In this document: positions 1 through 6,582 of the stretch, one piece after another
Numbering within the stretch: the stretch's first letter is position 1
Layout of the letters: every line of letters starts with the position of its first letter
From: JBEKJU01 sp050011095
GTDB taxonomy: Bacteria; Desulfobacterota; Syntrophorhabdia; Syntrophorhabdales; WCHB1-27
Reading direction: 5' to 3'
DNA: 24,932 nucleotides
Assembly: GCA_050011095.1 (NCBI GenBank)
Contig: JBEKJU010000022.1
Location: 1-24,932 of the forward strand
Notes under the pieces: model-generated
What the model was told of the DNA's origin: nothing
Seen by the model: the letters and a program-made list of their open reading frames with translations, nothing else
Databases searched by the model: none
Translations under genes and position numbers: made by a program

Positions 1-972
1 TACCCACCCGCCGGGGATGTCAATATTGCCCGTTATTGCCTGCATTATCGCATGGACCCGGTTGCCTTGAAAACCGTTTATATGCTGATCTATAGAGCAG
101 GTTCCCGGAACTATGGATGCCGGTTTGATCGTGGCGAATATCCGGGCGATTTTCTTGATATCGTCCGCTGGCACCCACGTTATCTCAGACATCTTCTCAG
201 GCGTATACTGCTTTACGTGCTCAGACAGCTTGTCGAAACCTATACAGTTTTTCTCGACAAATTCCTTGTCGTAGAGGCCCTCTCCTATGATCACGTTGAG
301 CATGCCGAGGCAGAGCGCGGTGTCTGTGCCCGGTCTCAACTGGATATGTATGCCCCTATCTGCCATGGGGATCTTCTTGGGATCGACGACTATGAGATGC
401 TGTAAGGTCCCATTGTCCAGCGCCTTGTACATCTTGCTGCCTACGGTTATCCGTGAGTTGTCCATGTTCTGGCCGAAGATGATGGCGCACTTGGCATTCC
501 AGGGTTCTTCTATGGGATATCCTCCGAAGGTCATCTGACGCGCCATAATGCGGGAACGGAAGCAGTTCCCTTCCACGGACAACAGGTTGGGGGTTCCATA
601 GACGCCCCGGAATCTCTGGGCAAAGGCTGCCAGCTCAATATTCTCCGTACCCAACGACCCCGTATAGACAGCCAGCGCCTTGGCGCCGTACTTGTCCTTA
701 ATCTCCTGGAACTTACCGGCTATGGTGTCGAGCGCGTAGTCCCAGGAGATGCGCTCCCATTTCCCGTTAACCTTCTGTATCGGGTATTTAAGCCTGTCCT
801 CCGAAGATACCCACTCGGGCAAGGCGTAACCCCTGGGGCAGAGTGCTCCCTCGCTGATTGGGTGCTCTTTCATGCCCTCCACCTTGACCAGTTTACCGTC
901 CTCAACATAGGCGTCTATACCACAACTGTTGATGCACAGAATGCAATCAGATTTTATGATTTTTTGGGCCAT
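1..972 (-). CDS. Molybdopterin-dependent oxidoreductase, catalytic subunit, N-terminal part (runs off the window)
   Basis: The reading frame is open from the ATG at 972 to the window edge (324 residues, C-terminus missing). An AGGAGG ribosome site lies just upstream of the start. The N-terminus has a [4Fe-4S] signature Cys10-x2-Cys13-x3-Cys17-x27-Cys45 followed by PRG, typical of the DMSO-reductase superfamily. The segment EGNCFRSR puts Cys137 where these enzymes carry the Cys or Sec ligand of Mo or W, so this is not a selenocysteine enzyme at that position. GQNMDNSR and VVDPKKIPMADRG fit the pterin-binding domains. There is no Tat signal, so a cytoplasmic enzyme is likely. Layout and length resemble the acetylene hydratase, polysulfide reductase and formate dehydrogenase groups. 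The substrate cannot be told from this fragment. Family call is firm, subfamily is open. Confidence 0.9.
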   Translation of the reverse strand, partial: MAQKIIKSDCILCINSCGIDAYVEDGKLVKVEGMKEHPISEGALCPRGYALPEWVSSEDRLKYPIQKVNGKWERISWDYALDTIAGKFQEIKDKYGAKALAVYTGSLGTENIELAAFAQRFRGVYGTPNLLSVEGNCFRSRIMARQMTFGGYPIEEPWNAKCAIIFGQNMDNSRITVGSKMYKALDNGTLQHLIVVDPKKIPMADRGIHIQLRPGTDTALCLGMLNVIIGEGLYDKEFVEKNCIGFDKLSEHVKQYTPEKMSEITWVPADDIKKIARIFATIKPASIVPGTCSIDQHINGFQGNRVHAIMQAITGNIDIPGGWV

Positions 973-995
973 GGCTTTTATCCTCCTTGCTCAAG

Positions 996-1012
996 ATTGA
1001 CATACATTGACA
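996..1012. promoter_or_regulatory. Direct repeat ATTGACA x2, 10-bp period
   Basis: ATTGACA occurs at 996-1002 and again at 1006-1012, one helical turn apart and 24-40 bp upstream of the molybdopterin oxidoreductase start. Two in-phase half-sites of this kind often bind a response regulator or activator. No partner protein can be named and chance is possible. Confidence 0.25.
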
Positions 1013-1110
1013 ATACTAACATTGCTTTCTCCCATCTTCAAGGCCATATCCAGCGCAGACCACCTTCCCTTTTTGTCTTTGTCGCTAAACAATAAAGTTC
1101 CTATGCATGT

Positions 1111-1227
1111 TCAAGGATGCACCACTGATGGATGGCGTGAAGGCCCTGCTCGTCCGCACATCGATCCTCCGAATACCGCTACGCCCGCCTGTAGGATCTG
1201 TTGTCTTCTCAGGGGCTTTTTATCCAT
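1111..1227 (-). pseudogene. TetR-type regulator remnant, N-terminal fragment
   Basis: A 38-codon frame starts at the ATG at 1227, with GGTGAG a few bases upstream, and begins MDKKPLRRQQILQAGVAVFG. This looks like helix 1 of TetR-family DNA-binding domains, where the pattern R-x2-I-L-x-A-A-x3-F is common. After that the frame loses all resemblance to a helix-turn-helix and stops at 1111. In another frame the following bases read EQGLHA, similar to the usual E-K-G-F-x-A-T that should come next, which suggests a frameshift. Nothing of the ligand-binding domain is recognisable. Palindromes resembling TetR operators lie just upstream (1251-1325). The alternative is a chance match in non-coding DNA; the helix-1 resemblance is short. 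Confidence 0.35.
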
Positions 1228-1250
1228 GGTTCTCACCGACGCTGAATGGT

Positions 1251-1325
1251 ATTCAAATATGCATATGGCCCAATATGGCAACAGTTTATAACTGTAATAT
1301 AACATTATTTGAATATCATTCATAT
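1251..1325. promoter_or_regulatory. Cluster of operator-like palindromes
   Basis: An AT-rich patch holds several inverted repeats. ACAGTT-TAT-AACTGT is perfect (1281-1295). TGAAT-ATC-ATTCA is perfect (1310-1322) and extends to 1307-1325 with one mismatched pair. ATTCAAATA (1251-1259) has its exact reverse complement TATTTGAAT at 1306-1314. ATATGCATAT is self-complementary (1257-1266). TGAAT/ATTCA half-sites resemble operators of TetR regulators of fatty-acid metabolism. The cluster lies immediately upstream of the TetR-like remnant and about 280 bp upstream of the molybdopterin enzyme, so it may control one or both. Confidence 0.45.
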
Positions 1326-1501
1326 TTTATGACTTAAGTTCAGTCTTGTCAAGCAGCTTGCGACAAACAAAGATGGGGCGAAGATAAGCGGCCTGGTATC
1401 ACACGGTAAGAAGGGCTTTTATGCCGAACGTGCCCGTGGACAAGAAGGCAGAGAAACGACCGCCGCGCATCCGGAAAGTCGTCGGAAGGGCGTCCCTAAT
1501 C

Positions 1502-2263
1502 TCAGTAGAGCCCGTACCGCAGGCAAACCTCTTCGTCTGTCGCCACGAGTCCGCTAACACCCCGCGCGTCCTGGCCGGCCAGGAATACCGATGCCTTCAC
1601 CATCATATCCGGTGCATCCCAGCGTGACCTGTCCGCGCAAGGATGCACGTATCGCATGCCTTCCGTGTCCACCGCGCCGCGGGGTTTGATGCAGTTGACC
1701 GCCATGTTGAAGGGCCGAAGTTCCTCTGCCAGGCCGGAGGTAAGGCGTTCGAGGGCCGCCTTGGAGACACCATAAGCGATGCCCGTCTTCACTGACCCCT
1801 TCTGCTGTGACTGGACGGACGATATATTGATGACGCTTCCGGCCCTGCGGCTCATCATTCCTGGCAAGACCGCCTTCGTGCAGAGAAAGGGGCCGGTCAA
1901 ATTCACCTTAAGAACCAACTCCCACCTCCGGAGGGGAAGCTCCCAGGCGTGAGCGGGAAACGCTATTCCCGAGTTGTTGACCAGGATGTCGACGCATCCA
2001 AAGAGGTCGATTACCCCGGCCACCGCAGCCCTGACCTGCGCCTCGTCCGTCACGTCACACCTGACCGCAACCGCCTCTCCCCCCGCTGCCTCTATCTCGT
2101 GCACCGTCCCGTGTATGGTGCCGGGCAGATGGGGCAGTTCGACCTCCGTGCGGGCCGCGACCGCCACCCGTGCGCCGTGCGCCGCGAGTCCGATGGCGAT
2201 GGCTTTCCCCAACCCCCGGCTTGCCCCGGTCACTATGGCGACCTTCCCGCTCAGCGTGAGCAA
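1502..2263 (-). CDS. Short-chain dehydrogenase/reductase (SDR)
   Basis: This 253-residue protein is a classical SDR, an NAD(P)-dependent alcohol/ketone oxidoreductase with a Rossmann fold. The nucleotide-binding motif TGASRGLG is at residues 12-19 and DVTD is near 70. NNSG at 96-99 is a variant of the usual NNAG. Asn121, Ser149 and the Tyr164-x3-Lys168 pair (YGVSK) form the expected catalytic tetrad. The start is a TTG: a good ribosome site (AGAGGTG) sits 6 nt upstream and the nearby ATG at 2268 is out of frame. Arg38 after the second strand leans towards NADPH. The substrate is unknown: sequence and neighbours give no pathway, since the gene stands alone between the regulator remnant and a gene-poor stretch. 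FabG-like ketoacyl reduction is possible but not shown. Confidence 0.9.
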   Translation of the reverse strand: MLTLSGKVAIVTGASRGLGKAIAIGLAAHGARVAVAARTEVELPHLPGTIHGTVHEIEAAGGEAVAVRCDVTDEAQVRAAVAGVIDLFGCVDILVNNSGIAFPAHAWELPLRRWELVLKVNLTGPFLCTKAVLPGMMSRRAGSVINISSVQSQQKGSVKTGIAYGVSKAALERLTSGLAEELRPFNMAVNCIKPRGAVDTEGMRYVHPCADRSRWDAPDMMVKASVFLAGQDARGVSGLVATDEEVCLRYGLY

Positions 2264-2758
2264 TGCATCACACCTCTGCCGAAGTAATGTGTAATTTCAT
2301 GCTTCATCGGGTGTTTGCCTTCATCGTAGCACATCTCTTTCTGCCTGCATCTCGCGAAGAACCTGTAAAAAAAGTCTGTCGAAAACGATTTCACCTCAAT
2401 TATCAGGAAGATAATACCGAGTGGCATTAGTTCTAAAACCGCAATTACCTTCAATTAACTCTTAACAAAAATCCTCCTTTCGCGATAGAATCTTTTGTTT
2501 GCAGCCTACCTACCCCATGCAAAAGAAGGAATAAAACGAAGTAGATAAATTCTACCACGGCCGAGTGAACAAAGTCAAAATTGCTTTCACCAACAGGAAG
2601 ATGACTGCTTAAGGAGGCTTTGCCCTTATCGCCGTGTTCTTTGAGCGGATCGGCTTTGCGCGTCCGCGGCGACCTTCGTTCGTGTCCTGCGTATCCGCCG
2701 GCGAATCGCGGCGTGACAGCGGCGTGATAATTTGTTGCATGCATGTCCTTTTGCGAGT
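2264..2758. other. Gene-poor spacer, no recognised gene
   Basis: About 500 bp separate the SDR gene from the repeat-bounded element. The part from 2330 to 2590 is AT-rich. Short open frames here have no recognisable protein features and poor starts. TAAAACCGCA at 2434-2443 matches the core of the end repeats of the element at 2774-3108, so a second decayed end may lie here, but the match is short. A promoter for the SDR gene is expected in this stretch; none is clear. Confidence 0.5.
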
Positions 2759-2773
2759 CCGGCCCTTAATTTG
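2759..2773. repeat. Left 15-bp flanking direct repeat (target-site-like)
   Basis: CCGGCCCTTAATTTG is identical to 3109-3123 and directly abuts the TGT terminus of the intervening element. This is the arrangement expected of a target-site duplication. Confidence 0.7.
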
Positions 2774-3108
2774 TGTTACCAAAGCTTCAAAACCGCACTG
2801 TCTAAAGTTCAAAACCGCACTCTGGCGAGCACGCAGCTTGTTTGCTTTCTGGCCGCTCTTCCGCTGATGATCGTGCTGTGGCCAGGCCCCTCTCGACTGC
2901 CTCTGCATCGGGAGGGCGACGCATTCGTAAGCATCGAGGCCGATGCCCGAAATCAGATTGGCCTAACCTGGTATTGTCTGTCAACGTCCTGCGCCCATGT
3001 CGGCCATGGCACCCGGTCCAGGCATCGAACAGCAGGGACGCTATGAGGGGGTGCGGTTTTGAAATTTAAATCGTTTCAAAGCAGTGCGGTTTTAATTCTT
3101 AACTGACA
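2774..3108. mobile_element. MITE-like or internally deleted insertion element, 335 bp
   Basis: The element begins TGTTACC and ends CTGACA, so both ends read TGT...ACA. The first 27 bp and the inverted last 27 bp agree at 20 positions, including an unbroken AAAACCGCACTG. Each end also has an internal second copy of the end motif: TTCAAAACCGCACT at 2786-2799 and 2808-2821, and inverted forms at 3051-3063 and 3083-3095. Multiple internal end repeats and TG...CA tips recall IS21-type ends. The exact 15-bp flanking repeat is longer than I expect for IS21 and closer to the long duplications of some IS481-type elements, so the family is unresolved. The 229-bp interior is too short for a transposase and shows no recognised protein, so movement would need an enzyme in trans. 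Confidence 0.65.
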
Positions 3109-3123
3109 CCGGCCCTTAATTTG
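3109..3123. repeat. Right 15-bp flanking direct repeat (target-site-like)
   Basis: Exact second copy of 2759-2773, directly after the ACA terminus. It ends about 40 bp before the mature tRNA-Arg start and sits just upstream of that gene's probable promoter. Confidence 0.7.
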
Positions 3124-3144
3124 CTGCAATACACGCGCCTTCTG

Positions 3145-3153
3145 TGATATACT
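3145..3153 (+). promoter_or_regulatory. Extended -10 promoter of tRNA-Arg
   Basis: TGATATACT has the TG-n-TATACT form of an extended -10 hexamer, 11 bp before the mature tRNA 5' end. No good -35 is seen at normal spacing; TTGCTG at 3121-3126 is too far upstream (21 bp). Confidence 0.5.
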
Positions 3154-3164
3154 TTGTTTTCCGG

Positions 3165-3241
3165 GCGCCCATAGCTCAACTGGATAGAGTGCCGGACTAC
3201 GAATCCGTAGGTTGTAGGTTCGAATCCTACTGGGCGCGCCA
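3165..3241 (+). tRNA. tRNA-Arg (anticodon ACG)
   Basis: A 77-nt cloverleaf with acceptor stem GCGCCCA (3165-3171) and TGGGCGC (3231-3237), discriminator G and an encoded CCA tail. The D arm is GCTC/GAGT. The anticodon loop CTACGAA places ACG at 3199-3201 after the invariant T33. The T arm GTAGG-TTCGAAT-CCTAC is perfect. The top anticodon-stem pair is a C-T mismatch, a minor oddity. ACG, with A34 edited to inosine, reads CGU, CGC and CGA. Confidence 0.97.
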
Positions 3242-3265
3242 TTTTCTCCTTTTCCGGAACATCCG

Positions 3266-3294
3266 CGGGGGCCGGATGCCCCCGACGCCATTTT
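3266..3294 (+). terminator. Probable terminator of tRNA-Arg
   Basis: A perfect 7-bp GC stem CGGGGGC/GCCCCCG with a 5-nt loop (3266-3284) is followed by ACGCCATTTT. The T run is short and offset by 6 nt, so termination may be weak. Confidence 0.5.
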
Positions 3295-3393
3295 CCTAAA
3301 AGACCCCCGAGACGCGAGGCCACGAAGGCGCCTCTTTAACGACAGACGCAATTAGGCCAAGCTACGGGCAAGAGGTCCCCATCAGGTAACGAC

Positions 3394-4455
3394 ATGACGG
3401 AGAGAAAAAAGACAAGGGTGATCAGTGTTGGCGGCGTCAAGATCGGCGGCGATAATCCGATCACCGTCCAGTCCATGCTGAAGACCGACCCTCAGAACCT
3501 GCAGGAGACGCTGACTCAGTTGCGAGACCTGAAAAAGGTGGGTTGTGAATTGGTGAGAATCGCCCTTCCCCAGGAAGAAACATGCAAGATAATCCCTTTT
3601 CTCAAGAGGGAGGTCGATATGCCGATCATAGGGGACGTCCATTTCAACCACCGCATCGCCCTTTCGGCTATTGAGGCGGGTATCGACTGCGTCAGAATCA
3701 ATCCCGGAACGATAAACAACATAAAAAAAGTGAAGGAAGTGGCGAACCTTGCCCGGGAGCGTCAGATACCGGTAAGGATAGGCATCAATATAGGCTCCCT
3801 CGAAAAGAGGATCCTCAAAAAGTACCGAGAGCCGGATGCGAACGCCATGGTGGAGAGCGCCCTTTACTTTGTGAAGCTCTTCGAGGATCAAGGACACCCG
3901 GCCATCAAGGTATCCCTGAAGGCCTCCGATGTCCTGCAGACCCTGGAGGCCTACAGCAAATTTTCAGAGCTTTCCGATTGCCCCCTCCACGTCGGCATTA
4001 CGGAAGCGGGACCCTTGTTCTCGGGCGTCATCAAATCGTCTGTCGGCATCGGAATCCTCCTTCATCAGGGTATAGGCGATACGATACGCGTCTCCCTGAC
4101 GGGCAGCCCCGTACATGAGGTGACAGCGGCCTACCACATCCTGCGGAGCCTCGCTTTGAGGAAAAGGGGCATCAACATCATTTCCTGCCCTACCTGTGGG
4201 AGGTGCAGGGTGAGTCTCAGAGAGGTGGTCGAGGAGTTTGAAAAAGAGACGAACCATATAGAGGCCCACCTGAACGTCGCCATCATGGGATGCGAGGTGA
4301 ACGGTCCGGGAGAGGCCCGCGACGCGGACCTGGGCATTGCCTTCGGCCCGCAGAACGCCGTCCTCTTTTCAAAGGGGGCAGTCAAGAAGACAGGCATCCC
4401 CCGAGAATTCGCCAAAAACGTGCTGGTGGAAGAGATATATAACCTTTCCCGCTAA
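3394..4455 (+). CDS. ispG: 4-hydroxy-3-methylbut-2-enyl diphosphate synthase (IspG/GcpE)
   Basis: IspG carries out the penultimate step of the MEP isoprenoid pathway, reductively opening methylerythritol cyclodiphosphate to HMBPP with a [4Fe-4S] cluster. The 353-residue length fits the short bacterial form without the extra middle domain. The N-terminus has the family start (RVISVGGVKIGGDNPITVQS) of the TIM barrel. Cluster ligands are Cys265, Cys268 and Cys300 with Glu307, in SCPTCGRC and GCEVNGPGE, the spacing known from the E. coli enzyme. Cys271 is an additional cysteine. The ATG at 3394 has only a weak AGGT upstream. The gene stands alone between the tRNA and a convergent gene; no other isoprenoid gene is in the window. 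Confidence 0.97.
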   Translation: MTERKKTRVISVGGVKIGGDNPITVQSMLKTDPQNLQETLTQLRDLKKVGCELVRIALPQEETCKIIPFLKREVDMPIIGDVHFNHRIALSAIEAGIDCVRINPGTINNIKKVKEVANLARERQIPVRIGINIGSLEKRILKKYREPDANAMVESALYFVKLFEDQGHPAIKVSLKASDVLQTLEAYSKFSELSDCPLHVGITEAGPLFSGVIKSSVGIGILLHQGIGDTIRVSLTGSPVHEVTAAYHILRSLALRKRGINIISCPTCGRCRVSLREVVEEFEKETNHIEAHLNVAIMGCEVNGPGEARDADLGIAFGPQNAVLFSKGAVKKTGIPREFAKNVLVEEIYNLSR

Positions 4456-4460
4456 GAGCC

Positions 4461-4500
4461 GGGGCCCTCACTGCGAGTGAGGCCCCTCCGTCTCCCTTTT
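4461..4500 (+). terminator. Hairpin between convergent ispG and CDP-alcohol transferase genes
   Basis: The stem is GGGGC, a bulged C, CTCACT, loop GCG, AGTGAG, GCCCC (4461-4486), 11 paired positions. TTTT follows at 4497-4500 on the ispG side, ten bases beyond the stem. It overlaps the last codons of the minus-strand gene and could stop transcription in both directions, though the minus side lacks a T run. Confidence 0.5.
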
Positions 4501-5070
4501 CGCGACGAGCACCCGCTGGAAAACGGTCACATGGGTGAGTATCGCGAGGATGACGACCACCGGACGCAGAATCCCGACGATCAGTCCCACAACAAGGAGT
4601 ATGATCCTTTCCGGCCTTTCAAGGAAGCCGTTTCTGCACCTGATTGAGGAAGCCTCGGCCCGTGCTCGCGCATAGGGGGTGATGGCCACACCGATGGCCG
4701 CAAAAAACGATACCATTGAAAAAAGCGGGTCCGGGTAATCCAGGCGGAGAAAATAGACCGAAACGCCAAGCATGACGAGGAGATCCGAGTACCGGTCGAG
4801 CACGGAATCGAGGAAACCTCCGAAGGGCGTCTCCATTCTCGCCTGGCGCGCCACAGCCCCATCGAGGAGATCACAGAAACCCGACAGAAGAAGGAGGATG
4901 CCGGCCACAAAAAGGGGCCACCGCAACGCGATGAACAGGGATGCGAGAAACGAAAAAAAAAGGCCCAAAATGGTGAGCACATTTGGACTGACAACCCTGC
5001 TGCCAAAAAGCAGATGGTAAACCCACAGTATAAGCGGATCGAGGGAATGGCCTATCTTGGAGCCTATCAA
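4468..5070 (-). CDS. CDP-alcohol phosphatidyltransferase, probably phosphatidylinositol-phosphate synthase-like
   Basis: This 200-residue integral membrane protein moves a phosphatidyl group from CDP-diacylglycerol to an alcohol. The family motif is complete: Asp67-x2-Asp70-Gly71-x2-Ala74-Arg75-x8-Gly84-x3-Asp88-x3-Asp92. These Asp residues bind two metals and the CDP moiety. About six hydrophobic segments span the rest (roughly 31-65, 95-110, 116-134, 156-190). The nearest upstream gene on this strand encodes inositol-1-phosphate synthase, so the acceptor is plausibly inositol 1-phosphate. ERPER at 151-155 lies where PIP-synthase relatives carry basic residues, but phosphatidylglycerol-phosphate synthase cannot be excluded. 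The TTG start at 5070 is the best available; GGACTT lies upstream. A 346-bp spacer with a tandem repeat separates it from the synthase, so co-transcription is not certain. Confidence 0.87.
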   Translation of the reverse strand: MIGSKIGHSLDPLILWVYHLLFGSRVVSPNVLTILGLFFSFLASLFIALRWPLFVAGILLLLSGFCDLLDGAVARQARMETPFGGFLDSVLDRYSDLLVMLGVSVYFLRLDYPDPLFSMVSFFAAIGVAITPYARARAEASSIRCRNGFLERPERIILLVVGLIVGILRPVVVILAILTHVTVFQRVLVAKRETEGPHSQ

Positions 5071-5416
5071 TAGTAGAAGTCCTATTATTGGGGCTCAGCG
5101 CCCCCTTCGTCCGCAAAGCGGCCGAAGCTACCCCCCTCAAGGGCGTTTTTGACCGACGGGCTCAGCGCCCCCTTCGTCCGCAAAGCGGCCGAAGCTACCC
5201 CCCTCAAGGGCGTTTTTGACCGACGGGCTCAGCGACCTCTCTCATGCCGCCCGGTCTTCCGGCGTGCGCAGCCTCACGGTCGTCATGAGGGGTAAAGCCT
5301 CTGTCCGCGAACTCGCGCATCCCTTCACTAAAAAGGAAGGGGTGGAGGTGAAAGAATACAACGTCGACACCCAGTCTATGGGCGCCCGGTCGCCCGACCC
5401 CCTCAAAGGGGTTCGC
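5071..5416. other. 346-bp spacer between the inositol-phosphate synthase and CDP-alcohol transferase genes
   Basis: Apart from the 67-bp tandem repeat (5091-5234), no gene is recognised. On the minus strand an open frame follows directly after the synthase stop, in the same frame, for about 65 codons, but it lacks an early start codon and resembles no family I know. A trailing remnant of a lost gene or read-through extension cannot be ruled out. Confidence 0.5.
5091..5234. repeat. Tandem duplication of a 67-bp hairpin-forming unit
   Basis: Two identical 67-bp copies (5091-5157 and 5158-5224) are followed by the first 10 bp of a third (5225-5234). Each unit contains a hairpin CTTCG-t-CCGC-AAA-GCGG-c-CGAAG. 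Outer CGCCC and GGGCG segments could pair around it and are followed by TTTTT, giving a terminator-like shape on the plus strand. The unit is not a multiple of three and starts 20 bp upstream of the CDP-alcohol transferase start. Perfect identity points to a recent duplication. Confidence 0.9.
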
Positions 5417-6514
5417 TTACCTGAACCTCTCCCCTTTTATGAACTCTTCAACCATTCTTCTCGCGATATCATCGGAGAATTGCCGTATGGGGTGCTTCAT
5501 GGTGTATCCCGATATCGATTCGAGCACACCGCCCACCCCCCTGTCCCTCGCGACCTTGCAGCACCTTATGGCATCTATGACGCATCCGCCGCTGTTCGGT
5601 GAATCCTCGACGGAAAGGCGCAGCTCGAGTTCGATCGGGATGTCACCAAAGATTCTCCCCTCCAATCGCATGAAACAGACCTTGTTGTCGTATTGCCAGG
5701 GAACATAATCAGATGGTCCTATATGGATATTCTCCGGGGCGAGAGGCGTGTCGAGAAGGGATTGAACGGCCTCCGTCTTCGATATCTTCTTCGACTGGAG
5801 TCTGTCCCTGTTAAGCATGTTCAGGAAATCGGTATTTCCCCCTGTGTTCAGTTGGTATGTCCTGTCGATGGCGACGCCCCTGTCGTTGAACAGCTTTGCC
5901 AGGGTCCGGTGGATGATCGTGGCCCCTATCTGCGACTTGACGTCGTCCCCGATCACGGGGATCCTCCTCTCCTCGAACATGGCGGCCCACCGTTCATCGG
6001 ATGCAATGAAGACGGGAATGCAGTTGATAAGGCTTACACCGGTCTCCAGGCAGCACCGCGCGTAAAACCTTGTCGCCTCCTCGGAGCCGACAGGCAAGTA
6101 ATTTATCAGGATATCGACCCCCCTATCCCTCAGTATGCCGGCCACGTCGTCAGGGGGGCTGTCGGCGGGGACGAATCTACGGTACTCCGGATAATCCGTC
6201 ATGTGGGGGGAGACACCGTCGAGGCGATTTCCCATGGAAACCGTCACGTTCCCATCACAGAGGGTTGAGGTGATCCGTTTCGTGCAGTTCGGCGGAGCGA
6301 AAATCGCCTCGGAGAGCGGTGTGCCGACCTTCCTTTTGTCTATGTCGAAGGCGGCGACGACCTTGATGTGTCCCGCGGTGTATCCGCATATATCATAGTG
6401 CATCAACCCCGCGGCGATATCCTTCTCGCCCATACGGGCGTAGTAGTCCATACCCTGAACGAGGGCGCTCGCACAATTCCCCACTCCCACAATCCCTAGC
6501 CGAATCTCCCGCAT
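5417..6514 (-). CDS. ino1: myo-Inositol-1-phosphate synthase (Ino1 type)
   Basis: This enzyme converts glucose 6-phosphate to inositol 1-phosphate (= L-myo-inositol 3-phosphate) using NAD+ as a recycled cofactor. The 365-residue length matches the short actinobacterial and archaeal form (about 365) rather than the long eukaryotic one. Family marks are the Rossmann segment GIVGVGNCASALVQG (residues 7-21), INYLPVGSEE, the DDVKSQIGATI segment, NTGGNTDFLNM and a late EDSPNSGGCVIDAIR. The ATG at 6514 has AGGGG upstream. It lies 68 bp downstream of fumarase beta, with the CDP-alcohol transferase next on the same strand. The pair suggests inositol 1-phosphate is made for a phospholipid head group. 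A role in a compatible solute is the alternative. Confidence 0.95.
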   Translation of the reverse strand: MREIRLGIVGVGNCASALVQGMDYYARMGEKDIAAGLMHYDICGYTAGHIKVVAAFDIDKRKVGTPLSEAIFAPPNCTKRITSTLCDGNVTVSMGNRLDGVSPHMTDYPEYRRFVPADSPPDDVAGILRDRGVDILINYLPVGSEEATRFYARCCLETGVSLINCIPVFIASDERWAAMFEERRIPVIGDDVKSQIGATIIHRTLAKLFNDRGVAIDRTYQLNTGGNTDFLNMLNRDRLQSKKISKTEAVQSLLDTPLAPENIHIGPSDYVPWQYDNKVCFMRLEGRIFGDIPIELELRLSVEDSPNSGGCVIDAIRCCKVARDRGVGGVLESISGYTMKHPIRQFSDDIARRMVEEFIKGERFR

Positions 6515-6537
6515 GGAATCCCCTGTAAGCTATTTGC

Positions 6538-6572
6538 TCTTTAAAATGTCCGCCCAAAAAAGTCAAAGTCAA
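6538..6572 (-). promoter_or_regulatory. Possible promoter of the inositol-phosphate synthase gene
   Basis: On the minus strand TTGACT occurs twice in tandem (6567-6572 and 6561-6566). A TAAAGA sequence lies 17 bp downstream of the second copy (6538-6543). The -35 is good, the -10 poor. It would let this gene be expressed apart from the fumarase genes. Confidence 0.3.
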
Positions 6573-6582
6573 AATCGGCCGT

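Noticed and set aside
1333..1500. Open plus-strand stretch reading LVKQLATNKDGAKISGLVSHG
   Set aside because: It has a protein-like look but no start codon after the preceding stop, and continues into the antisense of the SDR gene; no family recognised.
1421..1627. Small plus-strand frame downstream of the SDR gene
   Set aside because: Most of it is antisense to the SDR 3' end and it resembles no family.
2251..2454. 67-codon minus-strand frame overlapping the SDR start
   Set aside because: No ribosome site, no recognisable domain, and it lies across an AT-rich spacer that must hold the SDR promoter.
3316..3337. Small hairpin GAGGC/GCCTC followed by TTT upstream of ispG
   Set aside because: A 5-bp stem with a 9-nt loop and three T is too weak to call a terminator.
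5091..5234. Possible CRISPR array
   Set aside because: The two units are directly adjacent with no spacers, and no cas genes are present.
5227..5416. In-frame extension after the inositol-phosphate synthase stop as a separate gene
   Set aside because: No start codon near its beginning, no known family and no conserved motif; kept only as a remark in the spacer entry.
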